Assembly: GCF_017875465.1 (NCBI RefSeq)
Contig: NZ_JAGGMQ010000001.1
Span: forward strand, 2,046,001 to 2,110,000
Direction of reading: 5' to 3'
Length of the DNA stretch: 64,000 bases
Source of the DNA: Winslowiella toletana
GTDB lineage: Bacteria; Pseudomonadota; Gammaproteobacteria; Enterobacterales; Enterobacteriaceae
Position 1 is the first letter of the stretch, and each line of letters opens with the position of its first letter. Positions 36,506-42,832 of the stretch are shown here, piece after piece. The notes below the pieces were generated by a model that saw nothing but the letters and a program-made list of their open reading frames with translations, was not told the DNA's origin and did not search any database. The position numbers were made by a program, and so were the translations under genes.

Positions 36506-36775
36506 ATGACACTGGCAACCCTGAATTTACGAATCGATGCCGAACTGAAGGCTGCTTTTCTGGAAGCGGCAAAAGCGATGGACCGCAATGGCTCTCAGCT
36601 TATCCGCGACCTTATGCGTGAAACTATTCAGCGCCAGCATGATGCATGGTTCCGGGAACAGGTACAGGCCGGGATTGCCCAGGCGAACCGTGGCGAAGTT
36701 CTCTCTGGTGAATCTGTCGAAGCATCAGCAGTTGCGTGGCGCGAACAAGCAACGAAGAAACTGGCTGGTAAGTAA
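36506..36775 (+). CDS. Ribbon-helix-helix antitoxin
   Basis: 89 residues. The N-terminal RHH DNA-binding domain (TLATLNLRIDAELKAAFLEA) is followed by a toxin-binding tail with AGIAQANRGEVLSGESVEAS, as in RelB/ParD-type antitoxins of enterobacteria. GAGGTAAC precedes the ATG. The next reading frame overlaps by one base (TAATG) and begins like a ParE/RelE toxin but is broken, so this antitoxin is an orphan. The 267-bp gap 36239-36505 upstream shows no gene. Confidence 0.82.
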   Translation: MTLATLNLRIDAELKAAFLEAAKAMDRNGSQLIRDLMRETIQRQHDAWFREQVQAGIAQANRGEVLSGESVEASAVAWREQATKKLAGK

Positions 36776-36894
36776 TGGAAATACTATGGACGCAGTTAGC
36801 CAACCGGGACAGCCGCCTGATTTGTCCGCCACACGCCCAGATTCACCGTAATGCGATCTGTCAGCCCACATCCGTCATGTGTGAAACAGATTGA
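36775..36894 (+). pseudogene. Truncated ParE/RelE-type toxin
   Basis: Starts MEILWTQLANRD, a typical ParE-family N-terminus, then diverges (SRLICPPHAQ) and stops after 39 codons; the family has about 95-105 residues. The rest is not visible in other frames, pointing to deletion. Its start overlaps the antitoxin stop, as in intact parDE-like operons. Confidence 0.7.
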
Positions 36895-37011
36895 TCAACA
36901 GCAGGCAATCATCCTTTCCCTCTTCCCGGCAAAGCTTCGAAGAAAATGGCGTTTAGCGGGTTTCTGCTGTGCTTTTATTATCACCAGATAATCCACTCAA
37001 CAGGAACGCCC

Positions 37012-37968
37012 ATGAAACCGTTTCGCTTATTACTGGGCAGTACGCTGTTGCTTACAGCCCTCATATCTTTACCGACTCACGCCGCAGATGAAGCCTTACG
37101 CATCGGCTACCAGAAATCTTCCACACTGCTGACGCTAATCAAGCAGCGTGGCGATCTGGACAAGGCCCTGGCGGCCCAGGGTGTAGAGGTGAGCTGGCAC
37201 GAATTCTCCAGCGGCTTGCCGCTACTGGAAGCGCTCAATCTGAATAACGTTGACCTCTCGGCTGACGTCGCTGACACCGTGCCGGTATTTGCCCAGGCGG
37301 CAGGCGCCAATCTGACTTACTACGCGCGTGAAACCCCGTCGCCTGATGCGCAGGCTATTCTGGTTCCAGCCGATTCGCCGATCAAAACGCTACAAGATTT
37401 GAAAGGGAAAAAAATCGCCGTCACCAAAGCGGCGGGTAGTCATTATCTGTTAATTGCCGCGCTGAAAAAGGCCGGACTGAACTTCAGCGATATCACGCCC
37501 GCGTGGCTGACGCCCGCAGACGGTCGCGCAGCGCTGGAAAATGGCAGTGTAGCGGCCTGGGTCACCTGGGAACCCTTTGTCACCAGTTCGACAGTAGCAA
37601 AGCACACGCGCGTGCTGGCAAGCGGCAATGGCCTGGCGAGCTACCAGCGTTATTATCTGGTATCAACACCTTTTGCCAAAGCGCATCCGCAGATACTCAA
37701 CACGGTATATAACGCGTTAAACAGAGAAGCTGCGTGGCTAAAAGCCAACCCGGCCGATGCCGCCAAAATTTTGTCGCCGCTATGGGGTAAGCTGCCGGTA
37801 GCAACCGTTGAGCAGGCCAATTCGCACCGCAGCTATCAAATTGAGCCGGTGAAAAAAAGCGACCTGGCGGAACAGCAGAAGATTGCGGATGCATTTTTTG
37901 ATGCGAAGCTGCTGCCAAAGCGTATTGATGCGCAGGATGTGGCAACCTGGGAGCCGGGGGGGCAGTAG
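37012..37968 (+). CDS. Aliphatic sulfonate ABC transporter substrate-binding protein (SsuA family)
   Basis: A periplasmic binding protein. I start at 37012 (MKPFRLLLGSTLLLTALISL, then PTHAADEA), giving 318 residues with a Sec signal ending at about THA. Type II binding-protein features: LRIGYQKSSTLLTLIKQRG, SSGLPLLEALNLNNVDLSAD, DLKGKKIAVTKAAGSHY, WVTWEPFV. This is the SsuA/TauA group. No permease or ATPase gene is adjacent, so it is an orphan and must share another transporter if functional. AGGAA precedes the start. Confidence 0.86.
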   Translation: MKPFRLLLGSTLLLTALISLPTHAADEALRIGYQKSSTLLTLIKQRGDLDKALAAQGVEVSWHEFSSGLPLLEALNLNNVDLSADVADTVPVFAQAAGANLTYYARETPSPDAQAILVPADSPIKTLQDLKGKKIAVTKAAGSHYLLIAALKKAGLNFSDITPAWLTPADGRAALENGSVAAWVTWEPFVTSSTVAKHTRVLASGNGLASYQRYYLVSTPFAKAHPQILNTVYNALNREAAWLKANPADAAKILSPLWGKLPVATVEQANSHRSYQIEPVKKSDLAEQQKIADAFFDAKLLPKRIDAQDVATWEPGGQ

Positions 37969-38007
37969 AGGTTATCAGAGCCGGAACTCCGGTTCCGGCG
38001 TAACCGG

Positions 38008-38292
38008 TTATTTGTACTTTACGTTGAGGCTAATGGAAGCACCACAGGCGCTGGCGTAACGCTCAAGCGTCTTCATGCTGGCCCCGAGCGGATTTTTTTC
38101 CAGTCTTGTCAGCGCGCCAGGTGAAATTTCCAGACGACGCGCAAGCTCCACCTTGTTCAGGCTGGCATGCTCCCGCATTTCGTGCAGGGTAGCCAGCATC
38201 TCCAGTTCTCTGTCTGCTTCTGCATATGCCTGGCGGGCCTCTTCAGTGTTAAGCATACGGCTGCGTAGTTCTTTTATGCTTACCGGTTTCAT
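38008..38292 (-). CDS. HigA-type XRE antitoxin
   Basis: 94 residues. The C-terminal HTH_XRE reads LNKVELARRLEISPGALTRL then EKNPLGASMKTLERYASACG. The N-terminal extension carries an ARQAYAEADRELEML helix typical of antitoxins paired with phage Gp49/HigB-like toxins. Its ATG overlaps the toxin stop by 4 bp (38289-38292). A GC hairpin (37983-38000) lies between it and the convergent ssuA-like gene. Confidence 0.88.
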   Translation of the reverse strand: MKPVSIKELRSRMLNTEEARQAYAEADRELEMLATLHEMREHASLNKVELARRLEISPGALTRLEKNPLGASMKTLERYASACGASISLNVKYK

Positions 38293-38597
38293 TGGAAATC
38301 CTCCAGACGTTGCCGCGCCAGCCTTATCGCTTTTGCGGGGGTTGTTTGCGTTTTCTTCACAAAAGCGTGAAGAAGGTAGACATGTTGCCCTTGAGCATAG
38401 CAGTACAACGTACGCGCTATATCCGCGCCTCCTACTCTAAGTTCAAAAAGGCCCGCGCCGATCACCCTGCTATAGGGCATCTTAAGTTGTCCTTCCGTTT
38501 CAAGCCGCTCAATCAACCGGAACATTTGACCACGCAGGCGATCCGGTAATTCTTCCAGTTCCTTCGCGGCAAGTCCATGCGCCGTTACTGTGTACAT
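38289..38597 (-). CDS. HigB/Gp49-like RelE-superfamily toxin
   Basis: 102 residues, likely a ribosome-dependent mRNA interferase. Family stretches: LAAKELEELPDRLRGQMFRL, YSRVIGAGLFELRVGGADIA, RTLYCYAQGQHVYLLHAFVK and KKTQTTPAKAIRLARQR. Toxin-first order with the overlapping XRE antitoxin. It appears complete. Confidence 0.9.
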   Translation of the reverse strand: MYTVTAHGLAAKELEELPDRLRGQMFRLIERLETEGQLKMPYSRVIGAGLFELRVGGADIARTLYCYAQGQHVYLLHAFVKKTQTTPAKAIRLARQRLEDFQ

Positions 38598-38765
38598 GTT
38601 GTCTCCATTTCAATGAGTTTAATATATATCCAGATTAATATTTACGCAAAAAGAAAATTTCACTAAATAGTGAAATTCATCTTTAAGATAAAACTACCTG
38701 TTAATACAGAACAAACTGCTGACTGGCCGGCGCACAAAAACCAGCCTTGTGCTCATCGTCTAACG

Positions 38766-38849
38766 CTATTTCAGTGATCCGGCCTTCCAAACGCGCAACG
38801 AAACGTCAGCTTTCTGGTGCAGTAACTCTGCTTCCGGGATGTGAACCAT
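38766..38849 (-). pseudogene. Relic of a CHC2/primase-like N-terminus, copy 1
   Basis: 27 codons beginning MVHIPEAELLHQKADVSLRV. The pattern (x)RIPEAELxxLKxxVSL resembles the start of phage/ICE CHC2 zinc-finger primases, but no zinc finger follows. Shares flanking CTCAAAAACCT with copy 2. Low certainty. The rest of 38598-39159 shows no gene. Confidence 0.4.
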
Positions 38850-38961
38850 AAATCGGTATACTCAAAAACCTGTCAATAGGGTTCAGATTAAAATAACTTA
38901 TTCATATAGTACTTCAATTTAGGGTATTGAGAGCTATTCAGCATTGGTACTGTACCGTCCA

Positions 38962-39048
38962 TCAGATGCCGCCCTGCGGTCGCGCAATGGCGACTAAATA
39001 GACTACGGCATTCAGGTGTTGCAACTCCGTTTCGGCTATCCGTGCCAT
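38962..39048 (-). pseudogene. Relic of a CHC2/primase-like N-terminus, copy 2
   Basis: 28 codons beginning MARIAETELQHLNAVVYLVA, ending ARPQGGI. It has the same shape and upstream sequence as copy 1, about 200 bp away. Confidence 0.4.
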
Positions 39049-39159
39049 AACTCATATCCTCAAAAACCTAACAATAGGGTTTGTATAAAAATAACTCGAC
39101 CTCACCATACCACATAATGTAGTATTTACAACATATCGTGGTAAAAGATGAGGTAAGTT

Positions 39160-39561
39160 ATGGCTGTGTTATTACATTCAGGAAGAACAACAGCTATGGC
39201 TATCAGCGACGAAGAGCGTGATTTCTTCATTGCACTCGGTGAGCGTTTTACCCGGTTGCGCAAGGCACACGGCATAACACAGGCCGAACTGGCGGAGAGA
39301 CTGAACGTTTCGCAGCAGACGGTGCAGGCATGGGAAGCAGGACGCAGGCGTATCAAGGTGTCATCGCTGCCCGAGGTGGCGAAGATCTTTTCGATCTCAC
39401 TGGAAGAGTTATTTGGCGGCGAAGTCCGCAGGCCGGTGAACAGACGCGGTCCGTCACCGAAGTGGCAGCAGTATATGGAAGGGATCGATGCACTGCCGAA
39501 GGCACGGCAGAAGATGATTGCGGAGATGCTGGGCGCGATGATCGCCGGGCCGCAGGAGTAG
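39160..39561 (+). CDS. XRE family transcriptional regulator
   Basis: 133 residues. HTH_XRE at about 27-80 (FTRLRKAHGITQAELAERLN then VSQQTVQAWEAGRRRIKVSS), followed by a basic segment (RRPVNRRGPSPKWQQYMEG) and an amphipathic C-terminus (RQKMIAEMLGAMIAG) that may oligomerise. I keep the ATG at 39160 because GAGG precedes it; an internal ATG at 39196 lacks a ribosome site. Upstream, CCAC...GTGG arms (39109-39142) around a TAGTAT -10 may be an autoregulatory operator. It precedes symE and may control it. Confidence 0.8.
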   Translation: MAVLLHSGRTTAMAISDEERDFFIALGERFTRLRKAHGITQAELAERLNVSQQTVQAWEAGRRRIKVSSLPEVAKIFSISLEELFGGEVRRPVNRRGPSPKWQQYMEGIDALPKARQKMIAEMLGAMIAGPQE

Positions 39562-39634
39562 TTTTTTAGCGCGGTGGTAAAGGGCTGCAACCCTCTGCCA
39601 CCGCTCACCACGGGCAACTAAGCAGGAGTTGATC

Positions 39635-39937
39635 ATGGCTGATCACGATTGTAAGTCAGGGGAAGGGATTTCCAAAGCGGAACGCCGCTGTATTGTGGGA
39701 TATCGCCCAAAGGGCGGCGACCGCAGCACGCCGCAGGTTAACATTGCGGGTAAGTGGCTGAGAGAGGCGGGGTTTGACGTCGGGACGGGCGTCAGCCTGA
39801 AGGTGATGGATCGCTGCCTGGTGCTGATCCCCGACGATCCGGAAGAGAAGCCTCTGAGGGAACTGGAGAAGCAGCTGAAGGCGCAGCGCAGCGAACTGGA
39901 TCACGCCCTTCAGCGGATAGGGGCGGCGCTGGCCTGA
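39635..39937 (+). CDS. symE: SymE-like toxin, copy 1
   Basis: 100 residues from 39635 (MADHDCKSGEGISKAERRCI) with CAGGAG upstream. SymE has an AbrB-like swapped-hairpin fold and is an SOS toxin acting on RNA or nucleoid in E. coli. The domain here: TPQVNIAGKWLREAGFDVGT then GVSLKVMDRCLVLIPDD, with a charged C-terminal helix. A GC hairpin (39571-39604) lies in the 5' region; I could not identify a SymR-like antisense RNA. A near-identical copy starts at about 42130. Confidence 0.82.
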   Translation: MADHDCKSGEGISKAERRCIVGYRPKGGDRSTPQVNIAGKWLREAGFDVGTGVSLKVMDRCLVLIPDDPEEKPLRELEKQLKAQRSELDHALQRIGAALA

Positions 39938-39949
39938 CGGGCGGCTAAA

Positions 39950-39990
39950 AATAAAAAGCCGGAAGGATCTTGGGATCGCTTCCGGCTTTA
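39950..39990. terminator. Bidirectional terminator between symE copy 1 and the immunity gene
   Basis: AAGCCGGAAG (39956-39965) / CTTCCGGCTT (39979-39988) with inner GGATC...GATCG. A-run on the left, TTTAA on the right; the minus-strand reading ends in CTTTTTATTTTT. It serves both converging transcripts. Confidence 0.88.
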
Positions 39991-40004
39991 ACTAAGTAAA
40001 AATA

Positions 40005-40250
40005 TTAGCCAATTAATTTCACAATATCGTTTTTGATATCCAAAGCTAATTTAACTAGCTCACTACTATATTTACCTGTATCCGATAATATTTTATTGAT
40101 ATGGAACTTTAATTTCATAAGGATTTCACCAGATGTAGCACTGTAATCAATAGCATCTGTGATTTCCTGAGCCAAAGCTGCATTATTGATAGACTCGTTT
40201 TCTAATGCGGCGGCTAACTTCCTTGAGCGAGAATAAATATCGTTTTGCAT
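40005..40250 (-). CDS. Putative immunity protein for orphan Rhs tip 1
   Basis: An 81-residue helical protein (MQNDIYSRSRKLAAALENES start; KFHINKILSDTGKYSSELVK). I do not recognise the family. It starts 2 bp after the stop of the orphan Rhs tip on the same strand, the standard toxin-immunity layout, and is AT-rich like other immunity genes here. Function is inferred from position. Confidence 0.65.
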   Translation of the reverse strand: MQNDIYSRSRKLAAALENESINNAALAQEITDAIDYSATSGEILMKLKFHINKILSDTGKYSSELVKLALDIKNDIVKLIG

Positions 40251-40252
40251 AA

Positions 40253-40739
40253 TTAGAACAGGCTAAATGTCTCAATGTGAACAGCATCTGGCGGAACCAC
40301 TGCTTCGATCCCACCCCCTAAATTATCACCAATACCAGGCGCTGGCCTTGTCACAAAATCTGAACCAGGTTTTAAACGCGCAGTCATTAAGAAATTACTT
40401 CTGTCCACGTTTTCTTGAGGGATTCCGTACCGGTTTGCATAACCCGGTGAATGAGGATGTTCCAAAGCCCAAAACTGAGCGCCGACTGTTTCACTGCGAC
40501 CGGTAGTGCCTACACGATATAATGTAGCGCCATTTTCAATTTGCGCTCTTGCTGCTAATGCTTCTGGTGCAGTCGACTGACTTGCAGGCCCATATGGAGT
40601 TTCTACATCAGGTGAACATCTACTCAGTCCCAGCGGATCGATCCAGTTCAGTGGATTAGGTGCATATGCATAGAGGTTTGTTCCACCCATTAACCCTATC
40701 GGATCAGGCTGGTTAAACCTTCCGTCTTCAGGATCGTAC
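40253..40739 (-). pseudogene. Orphan Rhs C-terminal tip 1 with ART-like toxin domain
   Basis: Reads in frame from YDPEDGRFNQPDPIGLMGGT through LNWIDPLGL, the end of an Rhs core, into a 110-residue toxin domain; nothing of the core lies upstream of 40739. An ATG at 40690 exists but has no obvious ribosome site. The toxin domain has LYRVGTTGRS, GAQFWALEHP and GGGIEAVV, which fit the R, S/aromatic and E motifs of ADP-ribosyltransferases of the Tre type. Family placement is from motif shape only. Likely silent until recombined onto a full Rhs. Confidence 0.72.
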
Positions 40740-41036
40740 TATCAATTACGATTATAATCCCCCCTTTTTTTGGCATCGTAATTCATAGTTAACTAGTTCC
40801 TGATATTAGGATTTGAGATTGGAACAGGCATAGGCCTGAAGATACTGAACGGCTAACACGGGTGGGCCCATCTATACCAGCACATTCGGTACATAATTGA
40901 GTTCACACGCCAAATTGATACTGGTTCATAATTTTTGGCAGTAATTCAACTAACTCAACTTGTGACTAATTTTTCGTAATATTATTTGCCACTTGAAGTA
41001 AGTATAAATTCTACAATATCCCAGTTAATCCTTTTT
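40740..41036. other. Intergenic stretch between orphan tips, no gene
   Basis: 297 AT-rich bases between tip 1 and the immunity gene of tip 2. I see no reading frame of note; probably decayed remnant DNA. Rhs-like sequence stops abruptly at 40739. Confidence 0.5.
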
Positions 41037-41465
41037 TCAGTAGCTTTCATATATTTTCCCTACGTTACCGGTAGTTATATCAAATGAAAATCTAAAATCT
41101 CTTCCGTTTTTATTATAGAAAAAAAATAACAAATCATCGATATAATAAACATCAGAGAAAATGTCATAATCAATTGCGTTTTTTAGTAGCGCAGTGACAT
41201 CCCACTTAACAGATTTATCAGGATTTATAATTAGCGCTCTATTTCTTTCCCTATCAAATGGTGCTTCAACCATAGCTATGGTTCCTCCATCTTTCGTAAG
41301 GACAGAAATTATTTTATCAGAATTTTTCTTTTCATATTTTTTTGAATTATATTCCCATAATAATCCATCAGGCAACAACTCAAACACGCTTAACCCAAGA
41401 GGATTTTTAACCCTATCGTAACCATCTTTATTATATAATTTTTTGTAGTTTGTTATACTTTTCAT
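41037..41465 (-). CDS. Putative immunity protein for orphan Rhs tip 2
   Basis: 142 residues from 41465 (MKSITNYKKLYNKDGYDRVK). AT-rich, beta-rich protein with GGTIAMVEAPFDRERNRALI and DVYYIDDLLFFFYNKNGRDF. Family not recognised. Its ATG overlaps the tip 2 stop by one base (TAATG), so translation is coupled to the toxin. Immunity role inferred from position. Confidence 0.65.
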   Translation of the reverse strand: MKSITNYKKLYNKDGYDRVKNPLGLSVFELLPDGLLWEYNSKKYEKKNSDKIISVLTKDGGTIAMVEAPFDRERNRALIINPDKSVKWDVTALLKNAIDYDIFSDVYYIDDLLFFFYNKNGRDFRFSFDITTGNVGKIYESY

Positions 41466-41995
41466 TATGAGCCACACCTCCGGGCACGAATTTTTCTAGG
41501 TTTACCCACAGGTATCAACTTAGCTCTATCAGAGTAATTTAATATCTGAATTTGGCTACCCCCGCCCAAGTAAAATTTTCCACCTGAAGTTTGAGGGCCC
41601 ACAGGACCAATTTGAACTCTCACACCTTCAGGAATATGGAATTCTTGAACATGTGAAATCTTAGGTTTGAACTCTGGTATTACAGCCAGCTTCTCCCTTA
41701 CATAATCGACATTTGGGATGTGATCCAAGGTTGCCCATCCTCCCGGGTTAGTTTGTCCTGGAGACATAGCCATTTGTACAGTTATTCCTCCTTTAGGCAC
41801 AACATAAGATTCCAATATAGCCCCAGGTCCCCATGGATCTAAACCTGATGGGGGTGGTAATGCTAACGTACTTAGCCCCAGCGGATCCACCCAGCCCAGC
41901 CCATTAGGCGCATACCGGTACAAATTCAACCCGCCAGCCAGCCCTATCGGATCATCGGGATGAACCTGGTGCCATCGTATTTTTTAGTCGACTTA
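41465..41995 (-). pseudogene. Orphan Rhs C-terminal tip 2 with unclassified toxin domain
   Basis: Core remnant reads DPIGLAGGLNLYRYAPNGLG then WVDPLGL. Just upstream, the Rhs sequence is frameshifted (YDGTRFIP then a shift) and ends near 41995. The toxin domain of about 125 residues includes VVPKGGITVQMAMSPGQTNP, VREKLAVIPEFKP, and VQIGPVGPQTSGGKFYLGGG followed by SQIQIL. The closing GGGSQ recalls the GGGxQ motif of TNT-type NAD glycohydrolases, but this is weak. Silent as it stands unless a TTG at 41929 is used. Confidence 0.65.
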
Positions 41996-42044
41996 ACTTA
42001 CTGACAAAACTGGCTTTTAAGAGGCGGCTCTTGCGGATTGTAAC

Positions 42045-42416
42045 ATGCAGTTAACACGAAGATTCCGACGCGCACTTTTGCCCCGCGCACGCTACCGCTC
42101 CGCCGTGGCCTTACCTACCTGCGTCACCATTAAACACGATTGTAAGTCAGGGGAAGGGATTTCCAAAACGGTACGCCGCTGTATTGTGGGATGCGGCGAC
42201 CGCAGCACGCCGCAGCTGAACATTGCGGGTAAGTGGCTGAGAGAGGCGGGGTTTGATGTCGGGACGGGCGTCAGTCTGAAGGTAATGGATCGCTGTCTGG
42301 TGCTGATCCCCGACGATCCGGAAGAGAAGCCGCTGAGGGAACTGGAGCAGCAGCTGAAGGCACAGCGCAGTGAGCTGGATCACGCCCTTCAGCGGATGAG
42401 GGCGGCCCTGGCCTGA
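42045..42416 (+). pseudogene. SymE-like toxin, copy 2, with replaced 5' end
   Basis: From about 42131 the sequence repeats copy 1 (39643 onward) almost base for base, with a deletion removing the YRPKG segment in frame. The copy-1 ATG and ribosome site are lost. The open frame runs upstream to an ATG at 42045, adding an arginine-rich segment (MQLTRRFRRALLPRARYRSA) with no Shine-Dalgarno. Probably a by-product of module duplication rather than an expressed toxin. Confidence 0.65.
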
Positions 42417-42424
42417 CGGACGGC

Positions 42425-42475
42425 TAAAAATAAAAAGCCGGAAGGATCACAGGGATCGCTTCCGGCTTATTTTAA
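42425..42475. terminator. Bidirectional terminator between symE copy 2 and the Rhs immunity gene
   Basis: AAGCCGGAAG (42435-42444) / CTTCCGGCTT (42459-42468) with GGATC...GATCG inside; nearly the same as the element at 39950. A-run left, TTATTTTAATT right. Confidence 0.88.
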
Positions 42476-42822
42476 TTATATATACCTTTATCTTCGACTT
42501 TCTCTATAAATAGATCTTGTAGACTTCCCTGTATTTCATCATCTTTATAGGTCACGACAAAATCACCATCAATATTATCAGGATAATGAGAACCGTCCAG
42601 AGTACCTAATATTATAGAAGCGCTATCAGCGATTGCGACATCTATAAATTTTAATACGTTATCTCTTTCTGCCGGACTTAAATTAGCCAGAGCATTTCTT
42701 GCTTTAGCATAAACATCAGTATCATTATTTACTGGCTTGCTTAGAGACTGCTTGTAACGTACTGAGTTATCGTCAAATAATTCTTTGAAGATAGCATTAA
42801 CCACTTGTTCATCAAGATTCAT
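42472..42822 (-). CDS. Putative immunity protein of the full-length Rhs effector
   Basis: 116 residues (MNLDEQVVNAIFKELFDDNS start; YAKARNALANLSPAERDNVL; GTLDGSHYPDNIDGDFVVTY). Acidic, helical first half. It lies 10 bp after the rhs stop on the same strand, and is AT-rich like the toxin tip. Family not recognised; role inferred from position. Confidence 0.72.
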   Translation of the reverse strand: MNLDEQVVNAIFKELFDDNSVRYKQSLSKPVNNDTDVYAKARNALANLSPAERDNVLKFIDVAIADSASIILGTLDGSHYPDNIDGDFVVTYKDDEIQGSLQDLFIEKVEDKGIYN

Positions 42823-42832
42823 ACATGCCTCT

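Noticed and set aside
38600..39160. CRISPR-like repeats (two similar segments about 200 bp apart)
   Set aside because: Only two imperfect copies with long unrelated spacing; better read as duplicated gene starts.
39562..39634. SymR-like antisense RNA opposite symE
   Set aside because: A GC hairpin is present at 39571-39604 but no minus-strand terminator U-run or convincing promoter is visible.
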